A stretch of DNA of 64,000 nucleotides from Comamonadaceae bacterium UBA2121 (GCA_002331385.1 DCYB01000014.1:62001-126000); one strand, 5' to 3'. Positions 1-9,458 are shown, counted from the stretch's first letter. Numbers and translations are program-made. Notes: generated by a model not told the origin, from the letters alone.

Positions 1-1
1 G

Positions 2-46
2 GAAAGCCCGCAGCCGTTGCGCAAAGGCTTCAGTCAGGGCCTCTGA
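2..46 (+). CDS. possible C-terminal tail of a gene that begins outside the window
   Basis: One plus-strand frame is open from the window edge to a TGA at 44-46 and encodes a tail ending KGFSQGL. A strong terminator-like hairpin follows 18 bases later, which fits a gene end. No family can be recognised from 14 residues. It could be chance; the terminator would also serve the minus-strand gene that ends at 121. Confidence 0.3.
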   Translation, partial: ESPQPLRKGFSQGL

Positions 47-63
47 ATCGCCTCCCTCGCTAC

Positions 64-109
64 AAAAAAGCGGCGTTGAACCTCACGCCAGGTTCAACGC
101 CGCCTTTTT
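64..109. terminator. bidirectional rho-independent terminator
   Basis: A 14-bp perfect stem (70-83 pairs with 90-103, arm GCGGCGTTGAACCT) with a 6-base loop is flanked by an A-run on the left and a T-run on the right. It can therefore stop transcription from both directions. It lies just downstream of the minus-strand dehydrogenase gene that ends at 121. Confidence 0.85.
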
Positions 110-120
110 CATGCACCTCG

Positions 121-1020
121 TCAGATGCCGGATTTCGCACCTTCCTCAAACACCAGACTGAGCGCTGGCGCGTACTTTTCGCCATGCCCCAGCTCAATGG
201 CTTTCTGCAACGTGGCTACCAGATTACGTGCACCGGTCGGATCGACGCCTACCTGCTCGCCCAACGCGACTGCATAAGAAATGTCTTTCTTCGCGTAGGT
301 CACCGGAAACGCTTTTTCCGGAAACGATTGCGGCGCAATCGCCTTCATGCCATGGTTGCGCAGCGCGAAACTATCGGCTGAGCCGGTCGAAAACGCGCTA
401 AACAGCACATCGGGTTGAACACCGGCGCGTCGGCCTATGGCCGCCGCCTCGGACAGCGCGAGGACAGTTTCGTACAACACCATGTTGTTCAGAATCTTCA
501 CGACTTGTCCTGCACTCACCTTGCCCGCATGCGTCACGTCCGAAGCAAACGTACGGATAAAAGGTTCGATCAACGCAAACACTTCATCGCTGGCCCCCAC
601 CGGCACGGCGAGGGTGCCAGCCTCTGCGGCAGCGCGCGTCCGCATCACAGGCGCATCGGCAAAGCGGATGCCTTTGTCGGCCAGTTGCCTGGCGACCGCC
701 AGCGTCACATCGACGGACGACGTGCTCAAGTCGACGATCAGCTTGCCCGCAGCCAGCCGCTCCAGTAGGCCGCCTTTTCCAGCGACAACCTGCTGCATGA
801 CTTCGCCCGAAGGCAACGACAGAAAAACGATGTCCGCCCGGCTGACCAGTTCGTCCATGCCTACGGTTTGCACACCGTGCGCAGCCAGCCGCGCCAAAGG
901 CTCGGCATTGAGATCCGACGCCAGAACCTGAGCGCCGCTCTTGGTGGCGATGTGGCGGCAGATGGGCTCCCCCATCACGCCAACGCCGATAAATCCGATC
1001 ACCGGTTGGGATTGCGACAT
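121..1020 (-). CDS. NAD(P)-dependent 3-hydroxyisobutyrate-dehydrogenase-family oxidoreductase
   Basis: A 299-residue cytosolic beta-hydroxyacid dehydrogenase. An N-terminal Rossmann motif GFIGVGVMGEP binds the dinucleotide, DAPVMRTRAAAEAG forms the substrate loop, and the lysine in GQVVKILNN is at the catalytic position of the family. The loop differs from the usual DAPVSGG, so the substrate may not be 3-hydroxyisobutyrate; tartronate- or other semialdehyde reduction is possible. The ATG at 1020 was chosen because an AAGGAAGG ribosome site precedes it. It is the last gene of the unit Bug receptor - aldehyde dehydrogenase - this gene (41-base gap), which suggests that it handles a hydroxyacid or semialdehyde linked to the neighbouring aldehyde dehydrogenase. 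Confidence 0.85.
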   Translation of the reverse strand: MSQSQPVIGFIGVGVMGEPICRHIATKSGAQVLASDLNAEPLARLAAHGVQTVGMDELVSRADIVFLSLPSGEVMQQVVAGKGGLLERLAAGKLIVDLSTSSVDVTLAVARQLADKGIRFADAPVMRTRAAAEAGTLAVPVGASDEVFALIEPFIRTFASDVTHAGKVSAGQVVKILNNMVLYETVLALSEAAAIGRRAGVQPDVLFSAFSTGSADSFALRNHGMKAIAPQSFPEKAFPVTYAKKDISYAVALGEQVGVDPTGARNLVATLQKAIELGHGEKYAPALSLVFEEGAKSGI

Positions 1021-1061
1021 ATGCCTTCCTTGTTGCTGTTGTCTTTGGTTTGAATGCGCCG

Positions 1062-2534
1062 TCAGGACGCCATGTTCGCGGGGGTCATACCCCAATAGAT
1101 GCCCTTGCTCTGCTGGTACAGGCGCAGGCCGCTAACGCCCTTCTCGCGACCGATGCCGCTTTCCTTGAAGCCACCAAAAGGCGTCGCAATTGACAGTTGC
1201 TTGTAGGTGTTGATCCAGACCACACCCGCTTCCAACGCACGCGCCACACGCCATGCACGCTGGTAGTTGGCGGTCCAGACACCAGAGGCCAAGCCGAACA
1301 CGGTGTCATTGGCCTGCGCGATGAGATCATCCTCATCATCGAACGGCAATACGCACAGGACCGGACCGAAGATCTCTTCGCGCACGGCTGTCGCACGGCT
1401 ATTCAGCCCGGTGATGATGGTGGGGCGATAGAACGAGCCACGTGCGAGTCGCTCCTCATCGGGGCGCGCGCCACCGGCGACGATTTCCCCACCTTCCCGG
1501 CGTGCGCTCTCCACGATTGATTCGATGCGTTCGCGATGCTTGAAGCCCGCCACGGGACCCATTTGCGCCCCTTGCGCATCCGGCAGGTCAACGCGCAGTC
1601 CGTTCGCCCGCTCCACCAACATGGACAACACCTGATCCAATACCTTGCGCTGCACGAACAGGCGCGACCCCGCCACGCAAGACTGCCCACTGCCTTCAAA
1701 AATGCCGTCCACCACGCCATTCACCGCAGCGCCCAGATTGGCGTCATCAAAGATGATGTGGGGCGACTTGCCGCCCAGTTCCAGCGCCACCGGAATCAGG
1801 CGCTGCGCCGCCACCATGGCAATGCTTCTTCCGGTCACAGTGCCACCCGTGAACGAGACCATGCGCACGCCCGGATGCTTGATGATGGCATTGCCCGTGA
1901 CAGCGCCCGAGCCTGGCAGCACGTTCAGGATCCCCGGCGGCAATCCCGCCTCCAGCGCAATGCGTGCCACCGCCAAGCCCACGCTGGAAGTGACTTCCGA
2001 TGGCTTGAGCAGCACCGCATTTCCCGCCGCCAGTGCGGGCGCAATCTTCTGCGCTTCCATCGTCATGGGCGAGTTCCATGGCGTGATCGCGGCGACCACG
2101 CCATAGGGCTCATAGGAAGTCATGGACAGATAGTCGCCGCGCGCGGGCGTGACTTCGGAACCCAGCGTTTCACATACGGCCGCGTAATAGCGATATGTGG
2201 CAGCGGCGCTCGCCACCTGCGTCTTGCACTCGCTGATGACCTTGCCGTTCTCGATCATCTGGAGACGCGCAAGCTCGTCAGAGTGCGCGCGGATGCCGTC
2301 GGAGATACGTCCGAGGATCTGCGCCCGCATGTGCGGCAGCATGTCTCGCCACGATTTGGCCGAGACCGCCTTCTGCGCGGTCGCCACGGCGTCCTGTACG
2401 TCAGCGTCGCTGGCGGTGGTGATGCGGTAGTTCACACTGCCATCGGCAGGATTGATGGAGTCCAGCGCGCCGTCTTCACGGCTCAGCCACTGGTCGCCGA
2501 TGAGCATCGGCTGGAGTTCGGATTGTGTTTGCAT
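1062..2534 (-). CDS. NAD(P)-dependent aldehyde dehydrogenase
   Basis: A 490-residue member of the aldehyde dehydrogenase superfamily, which oxidises an aldehyde to the acid with NAD(P). The general base lies in LELGGKSPHI and the catalytic cysteine in GSGQSCVAGSR; the C-terminal FGGFKESGIGREKG motif is typical. The start at 2534 (MQTQSEL) matches the usual length of the family; an upstream in-frame extension of 23 residues has no family character. It is sandwiched between a Bug receptor (26-base gap) and a 3-hydroxyisobutyrate-dehydrogenase-like gene, so it probably works in the same short pathway. The substrate cannot be read from the sequence. Confidence 0.9.
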   Translation of the reverse strand: MQTQSELQPMLIGDQWLSREDGALDSINPADGSVNYRITTASDADVQDAVATAQKAVSAKSWRDMLPHMRAQILGRISDGIRAHSDELARLQMIENGKVISECKTQVASAAATYRYYAAVCETLGSEVTPARGDYLSMTSYEPYGVVAAITPWNSPMTMEAQKIAPALAAGNAVLLKPSEVTSSVGLAVARIALEAGLPPGILNVLPGSGAVTGNAIIKHPGVRMVSFTGGTVTGRSIAMVAAQRLIPVALELGGKSPHIIFDDANLGAAVNGVVDGIFEGSGQSCVAGSRLFVQRKVLDQVLSMLVERANGLRVDLPDAQGAQMGPVAGFKHRERIESIVESARREGGEIVAGGARPDEERLARGSFYRPTIITGLNSRATAVREEIFGPVLCVLPFDDEDDLIAQANDTVFGLASGVWTANYQRAWRVARALEAGVVWINTYKQLSIATPFGGFKESGIGREKGVSGLRLYQQSKGIYWGMTPANMAS

Positions 2535-2560
2535 GGATGGCTGCGTCTTCGGCAGATAGT

Positions 2561-3565
2561 TCAATTGATCACTGCGCCAGAGCGCTTCACGATGTCGGCC
2601 CACTTGCGGTATTCCGTCTGCATGAAGGCGTCGAATTCAGCGGGCGTGCTGGAGACCACCTCGCCGCCAAGATCCACCAGCTTCTTGCGCAGATCAGGCT
2701 GATCGACCACGGCGCGAATGTCTTTGGAGATGCGCTCACGCAATGGCTGTGACAGCGATGACGGAGCCAGCACGCCAAACGAGGTGGCCGCCTCGAAGTT
2801 CTTCATGCCTGCTTCGGCAAAGGTCGGAATGTCGGGCACTTTTTCAATGCGCGTGCCGTTCGCCAATGCAATCGCCTTGAGCTTGCCCGACGCAATATGC
2901 GGAAGCACCACGGTCAACGTGGCGAACATGGCATCCACCGAGCCACCCATGAGATCCGTAATGGCAGGGGCATCTCCCTTGTAGGGCACATGCACCATCT
3001 TCGTGTTCATCGTGACGTTGAACATCTCACCGGTCAGGTGCTGCGCCGTGCCATTGCCCGGAGAAGCAAACGACACCTTGTCGCCGTTTTCACGCACATA
3101 GCGGGTGAAATCGTCGAGCGTCTTGACTTTCATGTCCGGTCGCACCACCAGCACCAGCGGCACCTTGGCCACCAGCGTCAGGGCCGCGAAGTCCTTGAGC
3201 GGGTCGTAGCTCAGCTTCTTGTAGAGCAAGCCGCTGATCGTGTGCGCCGACGTGGTCATGTACAGCAGGTGCCCGTCACCCGGCGCGCGCGCCACCTGTG
3301 CGGCGGCCAGTGTGGTTCCAGCGCCGGGCTTGTTGTCGACCACAACCGCCTTGCCCCAGCGCTCCCCGAGCTTGTCCACCACGGCCCGGGCGACGATGTC
3401 CGTGGCGCCACCAGCTGCGTAGGGCACGACCATGCGCACCACTTCGGTCGGAAACTTCGGCTCCTGAGCCATTGCAGCGGCCGGAATGATCGACGCGAGC
3501 AGCAAGCCGCTCAACACCTTCCGCCTGGCAATGGCTCCCGCGCATCCTTCACCGTACTGTTCCAT
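2561..3565 (-). CDS. Bug-family tripartite tricarboxylate transporter substrate-binding protein
   Basis: A 334-residue periplasmic solute receptor (TctC/Bug family). A basic N-terminus with RRK and a hydrophobic stretch ending AAAMAQ is a signal peptide. The mature protein shows the family motifs VPYAAGGATD, NKPGAGTTLAA and VHVPYKGDAPA. Such receptors bind carboxylates and normally feed TctAB-type membrane subunits or act as sensors. No tctA or tctB is in the window, so this is an orphan, as is common in Burkholderiales. The ATG at 3565 has an AAGGAGAT ribosome site. It is the first gene of the unit with the aldehyde and hydroxyacid dehydrogenases, and a palindromic operator-like site sits 20 to 55 bases upstream. 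Confidence 0.92.
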   Translation of the reverse strand: MEQYGEGCAGAIARRKVLSGLLLASIIPAAAMAQEPKFPTEVVRMVVPYAAGGATDIVARAVVDKLGERWGKAVVVDNKPGAGTTLAAAQVARAPGDGHLLYMTTSAHTISGLLYKKLSYDPLKDFAALTLVAKVPLVLVVRPDMKVKTLDDFTRYVRENGDKVSFASPGNGTAQHLTGEMFNVTMNTKMVHVPYKGDAPAITDLMGGSVDAMFATLTVVLPHIASGKLKAIALANGTRIEKVPDIPTFAEAGMKNFEAATSFGVLAPSSLSQPLRERISKDIRAVVDQPDLRKKLVDLGGEVVSSTPAEFDAFMQTEYRKWADIVKRSGAVIN

Positions 3566-3585
3566 CTGGCATCTCCTTTGCATTC

Positions 3586-3618
3586 GAATAAATTTTGCTA
3601 TGCAGAACTTTTGTTCTG
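3586..3618 (-). promoter_or_regulatory. putative operator in front of the Bug receptor operon
   Basis: The palindrome CAGAAC-TTTT-GTTCTG (3603-3618) is preceded by GAATAAATTT (3586-3595). The same GAATAAATTT followed by CTAT and CAGAAC recurs at 10890-10916, upstream of the liv-type operon. The site is close enough to the start at 3565 to overlap a promoter. A shared regulator, perhaps of the IclR or GntR type, is inferred; none is encoded next to it in this window. Confidence 0.45.
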
Positions 3619-3816
3619 AAAATATTACAACCGCCATAGCGCCCTGTCAATTGCCGATCGTCAAAAAGGCTCTGTCAAAGGGCGCCGCATCAACACCAAG
3701 ACAAGGCCTGACAAGGGCTGGCGGCAGTCAATGGCCACTTCCTCCGACAGCGCGATGCGGTTAAGGCAGAAATAGAACAAAGAATCTAAAATATCCCTGA
3801 ACCAACACCTTTTCGC

Positions 3817-4839
3817 CTACAACCGGTAAAACGACCTCGCGGTGTTGCGGTACAAATCGGCCTTTTCGTCATCGGAGAATCCGGCCGTAATGCGCTTGAA
3901 TGCGTTCCACAGCACCGCATAGCTACACGTCCCCTTATCGACGGGGAAATTGCTTTCAAACATGCATCGCTGCGGACCGAAGAGCTCGATGCACGTCAGG
4001 ATGTAGGGGCGCCAGGCCTGCGCCAGCGTGTGCGAGTCGGGCGGGAGGGCGCGTTCGTGGAACGGGAAGCCAAAAACGCTCATGCCCATTCCGCCGAGTT
4101 TCATGAATACGTTGGGCAACTGCGCAATCCGCGCCAGGCTTTGCCGCCATTGCGAGAACACTTCATCGCGCATTCCCACGTAGGGCCCGACACCCAGCGG
4201 AACACCGATGTGATCGATGACGATGGGCGTCTGTGGAAAAGCCCTGGCCAGATCTTCCAGCTCATCGAGCTGCGTGTGATACGCCCACGAATCGAAGCTC
4301 AGTCCGAATGAGGCAAGACGGGCAAAGCCCTCGCGGAAAGCTGGATCCATGTAGACGTGCAACGGCGGGGCATGCATGACGCCATACTGGAATTTGTCGT
4401 GCGCGGCCGCATGACAGCGGATTCCACGGAACCGGCCCTGCCCCGCCTCGACCTGTGCGGCCAACACCTCTTCGACCGCCGCGCCGAGCGACAACTCAGC
4501 AAAACCGACAATGCCGGCGCAGATCTGCGTCCTGTCTTGCGCGGCATTGGCCTCATTGGCAATCTGCACGACGCGCTCCGTTTCGCCCACCGGACGCAGT
4601 GCTTGCGGACCGTGATCACGGTAGGCGAATCCGACCTGAATGAAAACCGTTGATTCGATGCGATGACCTGAATCGAGATCAGCCATGAGATCTTCGGCCA
4701 GATAGCCGCCCCAGTTTTCGTCGGCAAGATGGTGGTGCGGATCGACGATGCGCAACTCCGGCTCCAGCGCTTCTTCCGTTCTCTGGGCCAGCCATTCTGG
4801 GCGCACTTCAGCGCGAGGGATCCGGGGCAGTGTTGTCAT
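3817..4839 (-). CDS. amidohydrolase-family metal-dependent hydrolase (Amidohydro_2)
   Basis: A 340-residue TIM-barrel hydrolase of the Amidohydro_2 type, related to lactonases and decarboxylases such as pyrone-dicarboxylate lactonase and L-fuconolactonase. The metal-binding start of the barrel is DPHHHLAD; later histidines occur in RCHAAAH and DHIGVPLG, and FESNFPVDKG is typical of the C-terminal strand. GGAAG precedes the ATG at 4839. It lies 53 bases behind livF on the same strand, so it is probably the last gene of the transporter unit and likely opens a lactone or hydrolyses the imported compound. The substrate is unknown. Confidence 0.85.
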   Translation of the reverse strand: MTTLPRIPRAEVRPEWLAQRTEEALEPELRIVDPHHHLADENWGGYLAEDLMADLDSGHRIESTVFIQVGFAYRDHGPQALRPVGETERVVQIANEANAAQDRTQICAGIVGFAELSLGAAVEEVLAAQVEAGQGRFRGIRCHAAAHDKFQYGVMHAPPLHVYMDPAFREGFARLASFGLSFDSWAYHTQLDELEDLARAFPQTPIVIDHIGVPLGVGPYVGMRDEVFSQWRQSLARIAQLPNVFMKLGGMGMSVFGFPFHERALPPDSHTLAQAWRPYILTCIELFGPQRCMFESNFPVDKGTCSYAVLWNAFKRITAGFSDDEKADLYRNTARSFYRL

Positions 4840-4892
4840 CGTCAGCTTCCACCTGTCTTGCAGCCATTGAACCTTGCGTCACACGCACGCCT

Positions 4893-5612
4893 TCAAATTC
4901 CCAGAAACGCCTTCTGCACAAAGGTGTCGTGCAGCAATTCCTGCCCCGATCCCGAACGAATCACCACACCTTGCTCGAATACATAGGCGTCGTCGGACAT
5001 CTTCAACGCAAGGCGGGCGTTCTGTTCCACCAGGATCACGGAAATGCCGGCCTCCTGATTCAGCCGGCGGATCGCGTTGGCGATCTCGGAGACGATCTTG
5101 GGAGCGATGCCCAGTGACGGCTCGTCCAGCATGAGGATTTGCGGCTCGGACATCATGGCGCGCCCGATGGCCACCATTTGCTGCTCGCCACCCGAGAGTG
5201 AACCCGCCAATTGATTGCGCCGCTCCTGCACGCGCGGGAACAATTCGTACACACGCTCAAGCGCCCGATGGCGTTTGTCCGCCGAGTGCACTGTGTGTGC
5301 GCCCACCATCAGGTTTTCCCACACAGACATGCGCGGAAACAGGCGCCGCCCTTCGGGTGACAGCGCTATGCCCATGCCGACTCGCTGCGCCGCATGCGTG
5401 CCATCGATGCGCTTGCCGTCCAGCACCACCGAACCTGAAGTGAGCTTCTTCAAGCCCATCAGCGCTTTCAGCGTAGTGCTCTTGCCCGCGCCGTTGGAGC
5501 CGATCAAGGCAACGATCTTGCCCGCGTCGATCTTGAAGCTCACACCATGCAACGCTTCCACAAGTCCGTAGTGGACAACGATGTCCTTCACTTCAAGCGT
5601 GAGCATCTTCAT
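4893..5612 (-). CDS. livF: branched-chain amino acid-type ABC transporter ATP-binding protein LivF
   Basis: A 239-residue cytoplasmic ATPase subunit of a HAAT-family importer. Walker A is GSNGAGKST, the signature LSGGEQQM, Walker B LMLDEPSLG, all typical of LivF. The start at 5612 overlaps the end of livG by 20 bases; 5606 is an alternative. It is part of the contiguous set binding protein-livH-livM-livG-livF. By context it imports a carboxylate, amide or aromatic acid for the neighbouring hydrolases rather than leucine; that part is inference. Confidence 0.93.
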   Translation of the reverse strand: MKMLTLEVKDIVVHYGLVEALHGVSFKIDAGKIVALIGSNGAGKSTTLKALMGLKKLTSGSVVLDGKRIDGTHAAQRVGMGIALSPEGRRLFPRMSVWENLMVGAHTVHSADKRHRALERVYELFPRVQERRNQLAGSLSGGEQQMVAIGRAMMSEPQILMLDEPSLGIAPKIVSEIANAIRRLNQEAGISVILVEQNARLALKMSDDAYVFEQGVVIRSGSGQELLHDTFVQKAFLGI

Positions 5613-6372
5613 CCACTCCAAGATATGCCTCGATGACAGCGGAGTTGTTGCGGATCTCCTCCGCCGTGCCCTGCGCAATCTTCTGCCCTTGCACCAGTAC
5701 GATGATCTTCTCGCATGTCCCCATCACCAGTGCCATGTGGTGCTCCACGAACAGCAGCGAAATCTTGTGCTGATCGCGAAGCGTACGTAACAGGCGCCCG
5801 AACTCTGCGCACTCCTCCGGGTTCAGGCCCGCCGCAGGCTCGTCGAGTAGCAGCAAACGGGGATGGGTCGCCAGACCCACCGCAACGCCAATGCGCTTCT
5901 GGTGCCCGTACGCCAATTCGCCTGCCACCTCATGCGCGTAGGGCGCCAATCCTGTGATGTCCAACACGCGATCGACGTCTGCGCGTATACGCGCCAGCGC
6001 CTCCCGATAGGCGGTCGTCTGCGCAAGCTGCGCCCAGACCGGAACATCAAAGTGGCATAACGCGCCGCGATAAATATTCTCCAGCACGGTCGATTTGGGG
6101 TACACCGTGGCCGACTGGAAGGTGCGCGCGAGACCATGCCGCACTACGCGACTGGGCTTCAGCCCGGTGATGTTCTCTCCGGCAAAGGTGATCTTTCCAG
6201 CGGAAGGAGGCAGCGTGCCGCTGATAAGGTTGAACGCCGTGCTCTTGCCCGCTCCGTTGGGTCCGATCAACCCGACGATTTCGCCTTCCTGCAACTCGAA
6301 GTTCAGGTCACGCACCGCCGCCAATCCGCCGAAGGACTTGCTCAGCCCTTCAACTTTCAACAGCGCACTCAT
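5593..6372 (-). CDS. livG: branched-chain amino acid-type ABC transporter ATP-binding protein LivG
   Basis: A 259-residue ATPase with Walker A GPNGAGKST, a signature that is degenerate (LAYGHQKR in place of LSGGQ, usual for LivG), and Walker B LLLDEPAAGLNP. The ATG at 6372 overlaps the livM stop by four bases (ATGA), so translation is coupled. It pairs with LivF on the cytoplasmic face of the LivHM channel. Confidence 0.94.
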   Translation of the reverse strand: MSALLKVEGLSKSFGGLAAVRDLNFELQEGEIVGLIGPNGAGKSTAFNLISGTLPPSAGKITFAGENITGLKPSRVVRHGLARTFQSATVYPKSTVLENIYRGALCHFDVPVWAQLAQTTAYREALARIRADVDRVLDITGLAPYAHEVAGELAYGHQKRIGVAVGLATHPRLLLLDEPAAGLNPEECAEFGRLLRTLRDQHKISLLFVEHHMALVMGTCEKIIVLVQGQKIAQGTAEEIRNNSAVIEAYLGVDEDAHA

Positions 6373-7370
6373 GAGCGACGTCCTTTCCTGAAAAACCGGC
6401 GGCCGATGCCCACAAGACCTGTCGGCAGGAATCGCAACACGAGGATCAGGGTCACGCCATACATGATGTTCTGTGTTTCGATGGCACTACGGAACAGCTC
6501 GGGCAGTGGCGTCATGATGAGCGCCCCGAGGATCGGCCCGAGCACCGTGCCGCGCCCACCGATCACCAACATGATGATGGCCGCCACCGAAATGTGCTGA
6601 TTGAAAGACTCCGGCGAAACAAAACCCAGATAGTGGGCGAGCAATGTACCGGCAAACCCGGCCATGGCGCTGCCACCGACGAACGCGAACATCTGCGAAC
6701 CCTGGATGCCGATACCGCTGGACTCCGCCAGTTCCGGGTTGTCGCCCACCGCATCCAGTGAATTCCCTTTGGGCGTTTTGAACAAGGCGATCAACAGCAC
6801 GATCGAGCAAAAGGCACATACCGCCGCCAGGCCATAAAAAGACAGCTTGGTGTCGAAGGCAAAACCAAACAGGCTCGCTGGCGGAATATTGGCGATGCCG
6901 TTTGCACCGCCCGTCAGATTGCCACCTTCTAGCAGCACCAGCCGGAACAGTTCGCCAAAGCAGAATGTGACCAGTACGAAATAGACACCCTGCAATCGCA
7001 GGATCACGGCGCCCAGCAAATACGCTACCGCCATGGCGGCAAGAACACCGGCCAGCACCGAAACGGCAAACGGTGTCTGCAGTCGCATGGTGCAGATCAC
7101 CGACACGAACGCGCCCATCCCCATGAAAGCCGCATGACAGAACGAGAGCTGCCCCGTCCGGTTGATGAGCGCGAGCCCGTTCACAAAAATGATGTTCAGA
7201 CAGATCAGCACTGACAGGTGCACATAGAAGGCATTCCCAGCCAGCAGCAAAGGAAGCGCAAACAGCACGAGCAACGAAGGAATCCACACCTTCCATGCGC
7301 CGCCCTTCTCGCGCGACCCCGCCAGCGAGGCGGAGCGCGCGGCGCGAGGATTGATGACACTTGCATTCAT
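6369..7370 (-). CDS. livM: branched-chain amino acid-type ABC transporter permease LivM
   Basis: A 333-residue inner-membrane permease with about eight to ten hydrophobic segments and a cytoplasmic N-terminus rich in Arg and Lys. The motif GDNPELAESSGI near residue 210 is the LivM coupling region that contacts the ATPase. It starts four bases after the livH stop and overlaps livG by four bases. It forms the channel with LivH. Confidence 0.94.
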   Translation of the reverse strand: MNASVINPRAARSASLAGSREKGGAWKVWIPSLLVLFALPLLLAGNAFYVHLSVLICLNIIFVNGLALINRTGQLSFCHAAFMGMGAFVSVICTMRLQTPFAVSVLAGVLAAMAVAYLLGAVILRLQGVYFVLVTFCFGELFRLVLLEGGNLTGGANGIANIPPASLFGFAFDTKLSFYGLAAVCAFCSIVLLIALFKTPKGNSLDAVGDNPELAESSGIGIQGSQMFAFVGGSAMAGFAGTLLAHYLGFVSPESFNQHISVAAIIMLVIGGRGTVLGPILGALIMTPLPELFRSAIETQNIMYGVTLILVLRFLPTGLVGIGRRFFRKGRRS

Positions 7371-7374
7371 AAGA

Positions 7375-8244
7375 TCAACGCCCCGCCTTCCCGAGCAGTC
7401 CTGCAGGACGGAAAATCAACATCAGGATCACGAATCCGAACAGCAGCATGTCGGACACACTGCTCGACATGAACGTGTTCGCCACACTTTCAAAAATACC
7501 CAGCAGCAGACTGGCCAGCGCTGCTCCCGGAATGCTTCCGAGTCCACCCAAAATGACCACGATGAACGCCTTGAGCAACGGCGTGGTCCCAATGCTGGGT
7601 GATACCGAAAACACCGGCGCCATCAACGCTCCCGCCACGGCGGCAAGCGCTACGCCGATGCCGAATCCGAGCGGATACATGAGCTGCGAGCGGATGCCCT
7701 GCGCATTCGCGATCTCGCTGTCCTGGACCACAGCACGCAGCGCACGTCCGCCCCGGCTGTGCATGAGATAGCAATACAACACGACCAGCACCACGATCGA
7801 GAACGCTACGACATACAGCCGCGACATGGGCAGCACCACCGGACCGAGCGAAATCACGCCCTGCGCCACCGCTGGCATGGATTGCGGATCGGGCCCGAAG
7901 ATCATCAGTGCGCCGTTCTGCAGGATCATGGCCAGACCGATCGTGGCGATCAACCCGTTCAGCTCCTCACCACGAAAACCCTTGAGCACAACGACTTCGA
8001 GAATCCAGCCGATGATCAGCGTCATCACGAACGTAGCCAGAACCGCCAGAAGAAAGGGCAACTGCAACTTCGTCACACAGACGTAAGCCGAAAACGCGCC
8101 CAGCATGTAGAACTCGCCATGCGCAAAGTTCACGATGCGCATGACACCAAACACCAGCGTAAAACCAATGGCCATCAACAGATACAGCAATCCGATGATG
8201 AGGCCATTGGTGAGCGCCTGGCCGATCAGAAAAGTAAAGTCCAC
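7375..8244 (-). CDS. livH: branched-chain amino acid-type ABC transporter permease LivH
   Basis: A 289-residue integral membrane permease. The N-terminus NGLIIGLLYLLMAIGFTLV and the following MRIVNFAHGEFYMLGA are hallmarks of LivH, and GLGSIPGAALASLLLG lies in the coupling region. The start codon is GTG at 8244; no in-frame ATG fits the conserved N-terminus. It follows the binding-protein gene by 28 bases. Confidence 0.94.
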   Translation of the reverse strand: MDFTFLIGQALTNGLIIGLLYLLMAIGFTLVFGVMRIVNFAHGEFYMLGAFSAYVCVTKLQLPFLLAVLATFVMTLIIGWILEVVVLKGFRGEELNGLIATIGLAMILQNGALMIFGPDPQSMPAVAQGVISLGPVVLPMSRLYVVAFSIVVLVVLYCYLMHSRGGRALRAVVQDSEIANAQGIRSQLMYPLGFGIGVALAAVAGALMAPVFSVSPSIGTTPLLKAFIVVILGGLGSIPGAALASLLLGIFESVANTFMSSSVSDMLLFGFVILMLIFRPAGLLGKAGR

Positions 8245-8272
8245 GACCGTCTTCCGAAGGCTGTAGCGACGC

Positions 8273-9430
8273 TTACTTGCAGGCCGTCAGCGAACAGGTC
8301 GCTTCGATCACTTCCTGCCCATCCTGCACACGCGCAATGTAGAACGGCGCGTTGATCTGGTGTGCAATGCCGTAGACCTCCTTGCCCGTCCAGTTCAGCG
8401 TGCCCAAGATGCCCTTGTAGTCCTTGATCCCTTCCAGCGCCACACGCACCTTTTCGGTATCGCTGACCGTGCCTGCTGCCGAGATCGCCTGGAAGAGCAT
8501 GTGCGAGCCGTCATAGAACGCGGGGCTGAAGCCGTTCATGCGCTTCTTGTATTTGGCGTTGTAACGCTCCGCATATGCCTTGACCGCCGCGTTGGCCGGA
8601 TCGATCGGCGTGTTCACCAGCATGCCATTCGTCGCCGTAGCACCGGCCACGTTCACGATCTCGGGCGTCGCCGGTCCGCCGCTGCGGATGATGAAGCCCT
8701 TGAAGCCCAGTTCGCGCGCCTGCTTGACGATCAACCCGGCGGTACCGGGCGCGTTGCCATCCAGCTCAATGGCGTCCACTCTCTTGGCCATCAATCGCGT
8801 GAGCAGCGGCATCATGTCCACGCGTTCACGTTCGAAAAACTCCTTGGCGTTGAGTTGCGCTCCCGCCTTTGAATAGGCCTTCTCCAGGTCCTGCGCGATC
8901 TGCTGACCCGTTTCGTCGTTAGGGAACAGGCCACCAACTTTTTTGATGCCCTTGGATTTGACGATCCAGTCGATCTGCGGCTGGGACGTTTCCATCGTCG
9001 TGAGATTGGGGCGGAAATTGAATGGCTTGTCCGCCGCGAGCGCCTTGTCCGTGAACCCGAGCGTCAGCATCACGACCTTGTTCTTCGCCACGATAGGCGT
9101 CACCGCCAATGCGCCCGCCGAGCCTACGGGGCCGATGACGTACTTCACCTTGTCTTCAAACACCAGACGATTGGCTGCGGTCACGGCCTCGCCCGCTTGG
9201 TATTTGTCGTCATACGCCACCACCTTGATCTTGTACTTTTTGCCACCGACGTCCAGACCACCCTTGGCGTTGACGTCATCGGCAGCAAGCTCCGTGGCAT
9301 ACAGCATGGCCTGACCCCACGCAGCACCCGCACCCGACAATGTGACGATGGCGCCGACCTTCAACTCCTCCTGTGCAAAAGCCGTACCGGCAAGACACAT
9401 CAGGGACAGGGCAACTACTTTTTTCATCAT
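8273..9430 (-). CDS. periplasmic branched-chain amino acid-type substrate-binding protein
   Basis: A 385-residue type I periplasmic binding protein (Peripl_BP_6). The signal peptide MMKKVVALSLMCLAGTAFA is followed by mature EELKVGAIVTLSGAGAAWG, the usual opening of the family. GGAG precedes the ATG at 9430. It selects the substrate for LivHMGF encoded downstream. Sequence alone does not distinguish an amino acid ligand from the aromatic or carboxylic acids bound by many relatives in Burkholderiales; the hydrolases around it favour the latter. Confidence 0.92.
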   Translation of the reverse strand: MMKKVVALSLMCLAGTAFAQEELKVGAIVTLSGAGAAWGQAMLYATELAADDVNAKGGLDVGGKKYKIKVVAYDDKYQAGEAVTAANRLVFEDKVKYVIGPVGSAGALAVTPIVAKNKVVMLTLGFTDKALAADKPFNFRPNLTTMETSQPQIDWIVKSKGIKKVGGLFPNDETGQQIAQDLEKAYSKAGAQLNAKEFFERERVDMMPLLTRLMAKRVDAIELDGNAPGTAGLIVKQARELGFKGFIIRSGGPATPEIVNVAGATATNGMLVNTPIDPANAAVKAYAERYNAKYKKRMNGFSPAFYDGSHMLFQAISAAGTVSDTEKVRVALEGIKDYKGILGTLNWTGKEVYGIAHQINAPFYIARVQDGQEVIEATCSLTACK

Positions 9431-9458
9431 TGATCTCCTACTTGAATTGAGAATTCCG

